Source: Saprospiraceae bacterium | GTDB lineage: Bacteria; Bacteroidota; Bacteroidia; Chitinophagales; Saprospiraceae | NCBI GenBank assembly: GCA_027031185.1 | Contig: JALVEF010000411.1 | Location: 1-24,544 of the forward strand | Direction of reading: 5' to 3' | Length of the DNA stretch: 24,544 nucleotides | Part shown: piece by piece, positions 1-7,470 of the stretch | Numbering within the stretch: the stretch's first letter is position 1 | How the letters are laid out: the number at the start of each line of letters is the position of its first letter | Notes under the pieces: model-generated | Told to the model about the DNA's origin: nothing | Database searches by the model: none | What the model saw: the letters and a program-made list of their open reading frames with translations, nothing else | Translations under genes and position numbers: made by a program

Positions 1-12
1 ATATTGCGGCCT

Positions 13-89
13 GAAATCCTGAAGGTAGCTTTATCATTTGTTTTAATTTTTTTGCTAAAGTAGCAATCCTTCGGGATTTCTTTTTTTTT
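13..89 (+). terminator. Probable intrinsic terminator of a gene left of the window
   Basis: An imperfect inverted repeat pairs GAAATCCTGAAGG (13-25) with CCTTCGGGATTTC (68-80). The inner arms TAGCTTTA and TAAAGTAGC extend the stem around an AT-rich loop. A run of ten Ts (79 and 81-89) follows directly. Hairpin plus T-run on the + strand is what a rho-independent terminator looks like. The gene it would serve lies outside the window. Confidence 0.5.
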
Positions 90-102
90 GGAAAGTAGTA
101 AA

Positions 103-214
103 GTCCAGTTTAGGTATCCCTTGTATATGTGAGAAAATGCCCTTGTTGAATTGTAAATGGAGAATTGAAAATGCCTATTTTATCCCTAAAAAACAGGAGT
201 GCCTGAACATTTAC
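103..214 (+). mobile_element. Degenerate long-form copy (E1) of the GTAAC/GTTAC palindromic MITE
   Basis: The left arm (103-120) resembles GTAACTGTTTAGGTACCC and the right arm (189-214) resembles AACAGGAGCACCTAAACAGTTAC with several substitutions. Internal words AAAATGCCC (134-142) and the block AAAATGCCTATTTTATCCCT (168-187) are shared with the copy at 19253-19416, so both belong to a long subtype. No 8-bp target duplication is visible, which fits an old, decayed copy. Confidence 0.6.
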
Positions 215-226
215 AAACGGGCAAGC

Positions 227-388
227 ATTCAACGCGAAGCATTCAACCGCGACTTGTGCTGCACTTCGGCAGGTCCTTCGACAGGCTCACCGCACCGCTC
301 ACCATAGCACTTAGTGCGGCGCTCACTTCGACGAGCTCAGTGACCACAGTGACCGCAGGGCATCGCTCAGTGCGAGCGCCTGTCGAAG
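227..388. repeat. Nest of ATTCAAC words and TTCGAC(A/G)(A/G)GCTCA-type repeats
   Basis: ATTCAAC occurs at 227-233 and 241-247. CTTCGACAGGCTCA is at 276-289, CTTCGACGAGCTCAG at about 326-340, and its inverse GCCTGTCGAAG at 378-388. The inverted copies could fold onto each other. The same two repeat types recur together at 11374-11921, and the second recurs at 23052-23170. No gene is supported in this stretch. Confidence 0.6.
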
Positions 389-405
389 CAAGCGTTGAGT
401 GTTTA

Positions 406-699
406 TCAACAACTGTCCACCTCTTGCCCACCGATGAGCAACCGGTAATAACAAGCACTTCCCGTCACCTTTTCTGTCGTCCGCTCCATTTCACTGACGC
501 CTTTGCCGGGGTGCAATACCGTAACCAAACTGCCGGATTTATCGGCAATTTCAATGCGCACGTCTTGGTACGCGCCTACGGCAAATTCGCTCCAGTCAAA
601 GTGTACATTGTAGTTCGCAGAACACCCCCCAACCGCCGGCGAGTGGCACAGATTTTCAGGCGTGTGGTCGTATTCCAAAAAATCTATGCGCCAAATATA
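406..699 (-). pseudogene. Probable remnant of a secreted-protein C-terminus (sorting-domain-like)
   Basis: An open frame runs leftwards from a TGA at 700-702 to a stop at 406-408 and has no ATG near its beginning; the first usable codon would be TTG at 678. The product has a beta-sandwich look, with phrases such as DVRIEIADKSGSLVTVL and CYYRLLIGG. These resemble the pattern of T9SS sorting domains and FlgD-like domains (V-x-I-x-D-x-x-G-x-x-V then Y-x-Y-R-L). An overlapping hydrophobic frame on the same strand (about 656-832) lacks a start codon too. I read the pair as a decayed or frameshifted gene. A short TTG-started protein cannot be excluded. Confidence 0.35.
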
Positions 700-853
700 T
701 CACCTTTTCCAACAATATGCAAATGACCGGTGCGAAAAAGGTCCACGGCAAAAGGCACACGACCCCGGCGGCACCGATAGCCCCCCACAACAAGAGCGCT
801 ATTTTTCCATACTCCGTTTGCAGGAAATGCGGAACTTTGCCCAAAGCCAGGAT

Positions 854-2269
854 ATGGAAATAAAATTTTGCGGAGCGGCACGCGAAGTCACCGGCAGTGC
901 CCACCTGATCAAACTCAAAAACGGACTCAAAATCCTGCTGGACTGCGGCCTGTATCAGGGCAATGCCAGGTATATGCGCGAATTCAACACGCGCTGGCTC
1001 TTCAAGCCCGAAGAACTGGATATGGTCATCCTCTCTCACGCACACATTGACCACTCCGGCCGCCTGCCCCAACTCGTCAAAGACGGATTCAAAGGCCCCA
1101 TCTACGCCACCCACGCCACCAGAAGCCTGTGCGCCATCATGCTCCTGGATGCCGCCAAAATTCAAGAGCGCGACGCCGAATATGCCAACAAGTGGCGCCG
1201 ACGCTACGGTAAAGAACCCAACCGAAAACCCCTGTACCGGCCCAAACACGTCAAACCCACCATGGACCTGTTCCAGACCACCGGCTACAACCAATGGTTC
1301 CCCGTCCATCCCGACGTAGATGTCGTATTCCACGATGCCGGCCATATCCTGGGCAGTGCCAACGTGACCCTGCGCATCCGTGAAGACAAAAAGACCTATA
1401 CCATCGGCTTTACCGGTGATATCGGACGGCCCCACCGCCCCATCCTGCGCGATCCCCAACAAATGCCCAAAGCAGACTTTGTCATCTCGGAGTCCACTTA
1501 CGGAGACCGCGTCCACGAACAACAACCCGGCGAAAGCGAGCGGCTCCTGCGCATCATCAAAGAAGCCTGTGTCCAGCGCAAGGGCAAACTCATCATCCCC
1601 GCTTTCAGCGTGGGTCGCACCCAGGAAATCGTCTATCTCCTCGACCGCCTGGAATCCGCCGGACGACTGCCACGCATCCCCGTATTCGTGGACAGCCCGC
1701 TGGCCGTCAGCGCCACGGAAGTATTCGGCATCCATCCCGAGTGCTACGACAAAGACCTGACCGAATACCTGCTCACCGACAAAAACGCCTTCGGATTCCG
1801 CAACCTGCACTACATCCGGTCCGTCGAAAACTCCAAAAAACTCAACGACATGAAAGGCCCGATGATCATCATCAGTGCCGCCGGCATGATGAACGCCGGC
1901 CGTGTCAAACACCACCTCTACAACAATATTGACAAGCCCAATGCGACCTTTCTCATCATCGGATACTGCGCCGAAGGCACGCCGGGCAGAGCGCTCCGGG
2001 ATGGCGCACCCGAGCTTTTTCTGTTCGGTGAAATCAAAAAAGTGCGCGCCAGAGTAGAAGTCATGGACTCCTTCTCCGCTCACGGCGACAAAAACGAAAT
2101 GCTGGACTTCCTCTCCAACCAGCGACACGCCAAAGAACTCTTTCTCGTCCACGGCACCTATGACGTCCAGCAAAATTTCCGCGACTTCCTGACCGAATAC
2201 GGCTTCCGCCACATCACCATCCCCAAACTCGGACAGACCGTCCGGCTCGACCTCAACGCCAAAGCCTGA
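854..2269 (+). CDS. Beta-CASP metallo-beta-lactamase-fold nuclease (RNA-processing exonuclease family)
   Basis: A 471-residue protein of the metallo-beta-lactamase/beta-CASP superfamily, whose members are metal-dependent, usually zinc, RNA or DNA nucleases related to the Ysh1/CPSF-73 family. The metal site SHAHIDHSG is at about residues 61-69 (H62, H64, D66, H67). It is followed by the ligand segments FHDAGHILG and GFTGDIGRP. The beta-CASP part carries SESTYGDR (motif A region), PAFSVGRTQE, ISAAGMMNAGRVKHH (motif B histidine) and SFSAHGD (motif C). The C-terminal FLVHGTYD closes the lactamase fold. I chose ATG 854 because the conserved fold begins at MEIKFCGAAREVTGS; ATG 827 and GTG 662 are in frame but add non-conserved sequence. 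Length fits the family. The next gene starts 12 nt downstream, so the two are probably co-transcribed. The exact substrate cannot be inferred. Confidence 0.9.
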   Translation: MEIKFCGAAREVTGSAHLIKLKNGLKILLDCGLYQGNARYMREFNTRWLFKPEELDMVILSHAHIDHSGRLPQLVKDGFKGPIYATHATRSLCAIMLLDAAKIQERDAEYANKWRRRYGKEPNRKPLYRPKHVKPTMDLFQTTGYNQWFPVHPDVDVVFHDAGHILGSANVTLRIREDKKTYTIGFTGDIGRPHRPILRDPQQMPKADFVISESTYGDRVHEQQPGESERLLRIIKEACVQRKGKLIIPAFSVGRTQEIVYLLDRLESAGRLPRIPVFVDSPLAVSATEVFGIHPECYDKDLTEYLLTDKNAFGFRNLHYIRSVENSKKLNDMKGPMIIISAAGMMNAGRVKHHLYNNIDKPNATFLIIGYCAEGTPGRALRDGAPELFLFGEIKKVRARVEVMDSFSAHGDKNEMLDFLSNQRHAKELFLVHGTYDVQQNFRDFLTEYGFRHITIPKLGQTVRLDLNAKA

Positions 2270-2281
2270 ATCTCTCACCAC

Positions 2282-3286
2282 ATGAAAGTCTTTCGCCATA
2301 TCGTCCCCGTCCCGCCGAGTGCTCACAAAATCAGCCACCGCGACCCCGTGATACTGATGGGATCTTGCTTTACCGAACACATCGGCCGCAAGCTGGCACG
2401 CTACAAATTCAATGTCTTACAAAATCCCTTCGGCATTGTGTACCACCCTTACCCGCTGGTGCAAAGCCTGGAGCGCATCCTGGACACCGAATATTACACA
2501 GAAGATGAGTTGATAAGCCGTTCCGGCTTATGGGTTAGCTTCGACCACCACAGCCGGTTTTCGGGGCCCGACAGCGAGACGGTCCTGCACCAAATCAACG
2601 AATCCATGGCCGAGGCTCACGACTTTCTGCGAGAAGCCCGGTTTTTGTTCGTGAGTCTGGGCACGGCACGCTATTACGTCCGCAAGGAAGACCAACGCAT
2701 CGTGGCCAATTGTCACAAATTCCCTGCGAGCGACTTCGTGCAGCGCCGGGCGGCGCCTGCACAAATCGCGAAGCGTCTGGGGGATATCTTCGAGCGACTG
2801 ACATTCTTCAATCCGGAATTGCAGATCGTGCTCACGGTCAGTCCGGTGCGCCACGTCCGGGACGGTTTTGTGGAGAATCAGCGAAGCAAGGCAGCGCTCC
2901 TGCTGGCCGCCGCCGAGTTGGAGGCTACATTTGACAACGTGGAATACTTCCCTTCCTACGAAATCATGATGGACGAGCTGCGCGACTACCGCTTCTATGC
3001 CGACGACTACGCACATCCCAACCAGACGGCCGTCCACTACATCTTCGAGCGTTTCGGCCAGGCCTTTTTTGATGAGCGCACGCCTGCGCTCATCAAACAG
3101 ATAGAGGCCGTCCTCAAGGCGGTTGCGCATCGTCCCTTCCATCCGGGCAGCGACAGCGACGTGCTGTTTGTGGAGCGCACACTGCAACAAATCGCCGCTC
3201 TGGAACAGGCGCATCCCGAACTGGACTTCCGCGCAGAGAAAGAGAAACTCCACCGCCGCCCGGGCCGCGCGACGACGACGGATTAG
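2282..3286 (+). CDS. GSCFA domain-containing protein
   Basis: A 334-residue protein with the signature VILMGSCFTEHIGRKL at about residues 23-38, which defines the GSCFA domain (named after this motif; members are mostly uncharacterised and common in Bacteroidota). The layout resembles SGNH hydrolases. A serine sits in an early G-S-x-x block, and a late D-D-Y-A-H-P-N segment (about residues 240-246) could give the Asp/His pair. That catalytic assignment is inference. No signal peptide is evident, so it should be cytoplasmic. It follows the beta-CASP nuclease with a 12-nt gap and probably shares its transcript. The substrate is unknown. Confidence 0.85.
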   Translation: MKVFRHIVPVPPSAHKISHRDPVILMGSCFTEHIGRKLARYKFNVLQNPFGIVYHPYPLVQSLERILDTEYYTEDELISRSGLWVSFDHHSRFSGPDSETVLHQINESMAEAHDFLREARFLFVSLGTARYYVRKEDQRIVANCHKFPASDFVQRRAAPAQIAKRLGDIFERLTFFNPELQIVLTVSPVRHVRDGFVENQRSKAALLLAAAELEATFDNVEYFPSYEIMMDELRDYRFYADDYAHPNQTAVHYIFERFGQAFFDERTPALIKQIEAVLKAVAHRPFHPGSDSDVLFVERTLQQIAALEQAHPELDFRAEKEKLHRRPGRATTTD

Positions 3287-3375
3287 GCCTTGCCGGCAGC
3301 GACTCGTCACCCGGCTCATCCGCTTCGCTCACCTCCTTCCGGCCAAGCCCGGCAAATGCCCGCAGCCAAAACCCA

Positions 3376-3402
3376 TTCCCGCGAAGCGGGAAATCTTGTC
3401 TT
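3376..3402 (+). terminator. Possible intrinsic terminator after the GSCFA gene
   Basis: TTCCCGC (3376-3382) and GCGGGAA (3386-3392) form a 7-bp stem with loop GAA, followed by ATCTTGTCTTTT. It lies 90 nt after the GSCFA stop on the + strand. The T-rich tail is interrupted, so confidence is moderate. Confidence 0.4.
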
Positions 3403-3416
3403 TTCATTCGCCGGGA

Positions 3417-3455
3417 TGAGAAAAGGGCTGCAAATGCATCCGCACCTGCAGCCCT
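3417..3455 (-). terminator. Intrinsic terminator of the M36 protease gene
   Basis: AGGGCTGCA (3424-3432) and TGCAGCCCT (3447-3455) form a perfect 9-bp stem with a 14-nt loop. Read on the minus strand, the stem is followed by TTTCTCATC. It begins 25 nt beyond the stop codon of the minus-strand M36 gene and sits between two convergent genes. Confidence 0.55.
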
Positions 3456-3479
3456 CATTTAATGAACAAGCGTACCTCC

Positions 3480-6400
3480 TTATCTCTTCACCACTTTTTG
3501 TACGCTGACGCCCGTGTCGGTAATGAGCTGTACGAAGTACATACCCGGCGCCAGATCACTGACGGAGAGCTGATAAATCTGCGTGCCGGCGTACAGGCGG
3601 ACCGGCTGACGAGACAGTATCTTGCCGTCGGTGCCGGTCACCTGGAGCGTCGCTTGCTGCGCGGTAGCGGCACCGATGCGCACATTGACCAGGTCAGTGG
3701 CCGGATTGGGCTGGACATCAAAAGCGACCACGGGATCTTCCACTTCGTCAAATCCGACAAGGTGGTCGCTGTTGACCACGGTACCTTTGGCATCGGCCCG
3801 GGCACAATTGCTGTCTCCATCGTGGGAAGTGACACACGCCTCGCTGTTGTAGTTGAGCATGTCCATTACCTCCACATCATCCACGATCCAGTATTTGCTG
3901 GGATCGTCATCAGTGGAACTGCCCGTGGCGAAGTGGTACCGGAGTTTGATGCTCTGCCCGATGTAGTCGGACAGGTCCACCATGGACTCCACGTACTGCT
4001 TTGGATTCTGGTCAATACCGGGCGACTTGCCCCAGAAAGCTTTCAAGTTGGGGATGACGAATGTGGAATAGGCGATTTTGCCGACGTAAGGCACGCGGAA
4101 GAAGCGATCGCCCAGGTCGTGCCAGGTCAGGCCGTCGTCCGTGGAAATCTCCACAATGCCGCCGTCCTCGCCGGGCTTGGTGTCAAAGCCGTGATAGAAG
4201 CGCAGGATGGGTTGTGTGGCCGACACCTGCACGGGATCCACCAGCTCCAGATATTGATTGGATTCGCCGTCCGTGCCTTCGATGTAGTAGGACTTCACGC
4301 CGCTGTGGGCGTATTCGAGCAGGTCACTGGCTTCCCAATCCCAATAATTGTCGCCGGAGATGCCATCGGCCAGCCACTTGTCGCCGGTCGCTTCAAAGTC
4401 ATCAAAGAACAGGGATGTGGACTTGGCGTTCGGGTCGGTGGCCATTTTGTAGGTGATGGTCATCACCTGCTGATCCGCCATCGCACCCAGATCAAAGCTC
4501 AAAGTCTGACCGGTGACATCCGGCGCCACGGAGGCCGAACCGTCCACAAATGTGCAACCGTCCGGGATGAGATCCGTCACCACGACGCCGGGGGCGTCCG
4601 TGCCTCTGAAATTATAGACGGTCAGCGTCACGTCAATCGTGTCACCGGCATCAATTACCGGCGTCATGCTTTTTTCGATTCCCAATTGTGTTTTACAGAA
4701 CAACGGTGTATCATAGGCTTCTTTGCCGTCATTGCGATCATCCGGCGAGCCCTGAGAGGCCGAATACCCCAGGCCACGGCGGGCAAAGACTTCCCATATC
4801 AGGCACGCATTTTCCCCGTTGAAGTCCGCCGAATCGGCGGCGAGGATGGCGTTGCGTCCATCAATAAAGCCGGGTTCGCAAGCCTGCATCTTCATACCGT
4901 CCATGACCAGTTGGATGGCTTTGTTGTTGCCGCCGGTGCCGTTCATGATATCACTATCGAAGCCATACTTATCCACCATAGCCCAGTACAAATCCCACAG
5001 GCAGGCCGTCCACACCTCGCCCAGCGGATGCGGCGCAGTGGTATTCAGCACATCGTAATAGGTGAGCGGGTTGATACTCATATCCGTAGAGTAGGGGTAG
5101 CGGCGAATGCCTGTACCATCCGGACCATCGCCGTTGACATAGTTGCCGATGCCGCGCGCCTCCGTACCGTCATCGGTGGCCTTGGCCGAGGTGACGAGTG
5201 TAAAGAAGTCACTCCAGCCCTCGCCCATCTGCTCATCATTGAACAGACAAGTTGTGTTCAGCGGGCCGCCAGTCAAGCGATTGGAGACGCCGTGTCCGTA
5301 TTCGTGCGCGATGACACCATTGTCAAAGTCGGCATCAAGCGAGTCCGGGCCATTGGTTTGATTCTTGACAATGGCACCGGTGACCGTACCATTGGCGAGG
5401 GCATTCTTGATTTTAGCGCCATCGCTTTGGGAGATGAAGACAATCGGGATGGTCAGCGAACCGTCATAACCGGGTCCCGAGGTCATGTTGAGAATGCCTT
5501 CTTCAAAATTGACGATGATGACGCCGGCGGCACCGGCTGCCTGGGCCATCACGGCTTTTTCGGAGAAGTAACATGTGCCGCGGTCTATCAGCACCAGCTT
5601 GCCGCTCAGATCCTGGGATGTTTGTGAACAGCCCAGCGTCGGATATTGGGCACTGCCGTCATCCATCAGGATGAGATCCCCGGTGACCGGTGTGGAAGTA
5701 ACCTCCGGGCCAAAGTCAGCCGTACCGGTGCGATACGTGCCGGAGATACCGGCAGGCGAGGTGATATTCAAATAACGCGCAGCCTGACCGACCCACACAT
5801 ACATCTGGATCGTGGGATTGCTACCGTCGGGCGGCGTAAAAAAGTTGGCGTTGTTGGTACCGCCGCCGTCCTGTGCCTGTGCCAGCACGTAGTCATGTCC
5901 CCTATAGGCAGGCACATTGGTATAGTGATGCTCTTGGAAATTGCCACCCGCTTCGTCCATCCCATAGTGGAAGACAAAGTCATGCATGAAGTTGTTCATA
6001 TAGAACAGGTTGGTCACCGCTGCCTTGCGCATGGTAGAAGCCTCCGCATTGGGATCATACGGGAAGTCAAAAGTCAAACTCGGCCCTCCGTCCGGCTCAT
6101 CACCCGACGATACATTGGAGTCCGATAGATCCAGATAGGCATGGACATTGTTGCCGCGCGTGATGGTGTATTCGGCGCCATCCTGACCATCCACATCGTG
6201 CCATCCGTACGGCGAGGCCATTGCATCCGACGGTTCGGTCAACAACTGCTGACTGCCATAGATCGGCGATTCCACGGAATAGGGAAAGACGCGATAAGAG
6301 GCGCCGTCGCCGAGCTGGCTCTGAGCCGGCGCCGCGGCAGGTGCAGCCGCTTCATCAAGGCAGCGTGGTGCCGCGCGACGATATTGACCGGGCTCGAAGT

Positions 6401-7028
6401 GACAGTGTAAGGTCATATTTTGCTTGTGGAAGAGCTCGCCGGTCAAAGCATCCACTTCTATAAACCAACCGTCCCGGCCCGGAGGCTGAATCAGTACATC
6501 CCATGCCAGGCGAAGCTTCTCACCCTGCGGGAAATAGACCAGCCGGACAGGAATATCAATGACCGATCGGCCGGCCTTGTCAAAGACATATTTGTTTCCT
6601 TCTATCATTTTGGGACGCCCGGTTTCGGTCGGCAGGCCAAAATGCGCAAGTACCTTTTTTAAGGCGTCCTGCGCTTGTAAGACGGGCTGGGTAGCGGATG
6701 TCCGGGATTCCGCATGAGGTAGTAGGCGGTTATTGGCCAGGATGACCTTGCCGGTGGGGAGCACGGAAGCATTGTACATCGCATTAAAGACGGGAATACC
6801 GTGTATGCGTTGGTTGTAATACAAAGACCAGACGCCGTTGTGCTTGGAGTAAACACGGTCCGCGAGAACGAGATCACCGATATCCCGCTGCGTCAATTGC
6901 CACACTTTGGCATGGTCCACAAGATAGGCCCGGGCTATCTGGTCGGCGGCGGCATCATCCACCGTGGCCTGAGCCAAAAGCCACACCGGGCACAACAGCA
7001 AAAGAAGAGAGAAGAACTTCTGATTCAT
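3480..7028 (-). CDS. Secreted M36 (fungalysin-type) metalloprotease with PA domain and T9SS sorting domain
   Basis: An 1182-residue zinc endopeptidase predicted to be exported by Sec and then by T9SS. ATG 7028 begins the signal peptide MNQKFFSLLLLLCPVWLLAQA; upstream in-frame codons lack one. An FTP-type propeptide follows. The catalytic domain has FYMNNFMHDFVFHYG and HEYGH at residues 575-579 (zinc ligands and catalytic Glu), with a further ligand in GEGWSD (E603). A protease-associated (PA) domain, about 443-516, is inserted before the active site. Downstream come a DUF11-like beta domain (about 780-863), a jelly-roll-like segment (about 866-1065) and a C-terminal sorting domain ending GMYFVQLITDTGVSVQKVVKR-like. 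It has a terminator on its 3' side and a 193-nt gap after yidD, so it is probably its own transcript. Role: extracellular protein degradation (family knowledge). Confidence 0.93.
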   Translation of the reverse strand: MNQKFFSLLLLLCPVWLLAQATVDDAAADQIARAYLVDHAKVWQLTQRDIGDLVLADRVYSKHNGVWSLYYNQRIHGIPVFNAMYNASVLPTGKVILANNRLLPHAESRTSATQPVLQAQDALKKVLAHFGLPTETGRPKMIEGNKYVFDKAGRSVIDIPVRLVYFPQGEKLRLAWDVLIQPPGRDGWFIEVDALTGELFHKQNMTLHCHFEPGQYRRAAPRCLDEAAAPAAAPAQSQLGDGASYRVFPYSVESPIYGSQQLLTEPSDAMASPYGWHDVDGQDGAEYTITRGNNVHAYLDLSDSNVSSGDEPDGGPSLTFDFPYDPNAEASTMRKAAVTNLFYMNNFMHDFVFHYGMDEAGGNFQEHHYTNVPAYRGHDYVLAQAQDGGGTNNANFFTPPDGSNPTIQMYVWVGQAARYLNITSPAGISGTYRTGTADFGPEVTSTPVTGDLILMDDGSAQYPTLGCSQTSQDLSGKLVLIDRGTCYFSEKAVMAQAAGAAGVIIVNFEEGILNMTSGPGYDGSLTIPIVFISQSDGAKIKNALANGTVTGAIVKNQTNGPDSLDADFDNGVIAHEYGHGVSNRLTGGPLNTTCLFNDEQMGEGWSDFFTLVTSAKATDDGTEARGIGNYVNGDGPDGTGIRRYPYSTDMSINPLTYYDVLNTTAPHPLGEVWTACLWDLYWAMVDKYGFDSDIMNGTGGNNKAIQLVMDGMKMQACEPGFIDGRNAILAADSADFNGENACLIWEVFARRGLGYSASQGSPDDRNDGKEAYDTPLFCKTQLGIEKSMTPVIDAGDTIDVTLTVYNFRGTDAPGVVVTDLIPDGCTFVDGSASVAPDVTGQTLSFDLGAMADQQVMTITYKMATDPNAKSTSLFFDDFEATGDKWLADGISGDNYWDWEASDLLEYAHSGVKSYYIEGTDGESNQYLELVDPVQVSATQPILRFYHGFDTKPGEDGGIVEISTDDGLTWHDLGDRFFRVPYVGKIAYSTFVIPNLKAFWGKSPGIDQNPKQYVESMVDLSDYIGQSIKLRYHFATGSSTDDDPSKYWIVDDVEVMDMLNYNSEACVTSHDGDSNCARADAKGTVVNSDHLVGFDEVEDPVVAFDVQPNPATDLVNVRIGAATAQQATLQVTGTDGKILSRQPVRLYAGTQIYQLSVSDLAPGMYFVQLITDTGVSVQKVVKR

Positions 7029-7058
7029 AATTTTAGTTTTAGATGACCATTTTGGGCG

Positions 7059-7066
7059 GAAAAGTA
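7059..7066 (-). promoter_or_regulatory. Weak candidate -7 box for the M36 protease gene
   Basis: On the minus strand TACTTTTC matches the Bacteroidota -7 consensus TAnnTTTG at all but the last base and lies 30 nt upstream of the start codon. No TTTG is correctly spaced at -33. The assignment is tentative. Confidence 0.25.
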
Positions 7067-7221
7067 CAATTATTACCAAAAGCCGGGCCGCCAAAACGGG
7101 CATGATTCCGCGTGCCACCAGGGGCCGCCACGCGTAGCACTCCCAAAGTTATTGTTTTTTCCCAAAACGTAAAAATTGCTTGTATCGTTGCATCTTGATT
7201 TGTCACACGGGTTACGAAATT

Positions 7222-7470
7222 TCAGGCTGGTGTGTCGTCCTCCTTCCGGCGCTTGGGAACCGGATCCCAGCCATGGCCACCCAGCGGATGACAGCGACTG
7301 ATGCGTTTGATACCGAGCCAAATCCCTTTGAAAGCGCCCCACTCTTGCACGGCGTCTATCATGTATTGCGAGCATGTAGGCCGGTAGCGGCAGTTGGAGC
7401 CGATGAGCGGCGATATGGCGGCGCGGTAAAAGCGGACCGGCAGCAGGACGATAAAGTTCAAAATTTTCAC
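7222..7470 (-). CDS. yidD: Membrane protein insertion efficiency factor YidD
   Basis: An 82-residue protein with the complete YidD signature: an amphipathic N-terminus (LLPVRFYRAAISPLIG) and the core CRYRPTCSQYMIDAVQEWG, then GIKRISRCHPLGGHGWDPVP. YidD is a small peripheral inner-membrane protein that assists YidC-dependent insertion. The start is a GTG at 7470 that overlaps the stop of the upstream lipoprotein gene in a GTGA tetranucleotide, so the two are translationally coupled. Its usual neighbours (rpmH, rnpA, yidC) are absent from the window. Confidence 0.93.
   Translation of the reverse strand: MKILNFIVLLPVRFYRAAISPLIGSNCRYRPTCSQYMIDAVQEWGAFKGIWLGIKRISRCHPLGGHGWDPVPKRRKEDDTPA

Noticed and set aside
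199..726. Plus-strand open frame of 175 codons over the repeat nest
   Set aside because: It reads through dispersed repeats, has no recognisable domain and overlaps the remnant on the other strand.
656..2380. Long minus-strand open frame (574 codons) opposite the beta-CASP nuclease
   Set aside because: It is antisense to a gene with clear catalytic motifs and its product has shadow composition (Gly/Val/Phe/Asp-rich). Only its last 55 codons, beyond the nuclease gene, look protein-like and are discussed as a remnant.
3462..5627. Plus-strand open frame of 721 codons opposite the M36 protease
   Set aside because: The opposite strand encodes an unmistakable M36 protease with HEYGH and a sorting domain; the plus-strand product is a typical GC-rich shadow.
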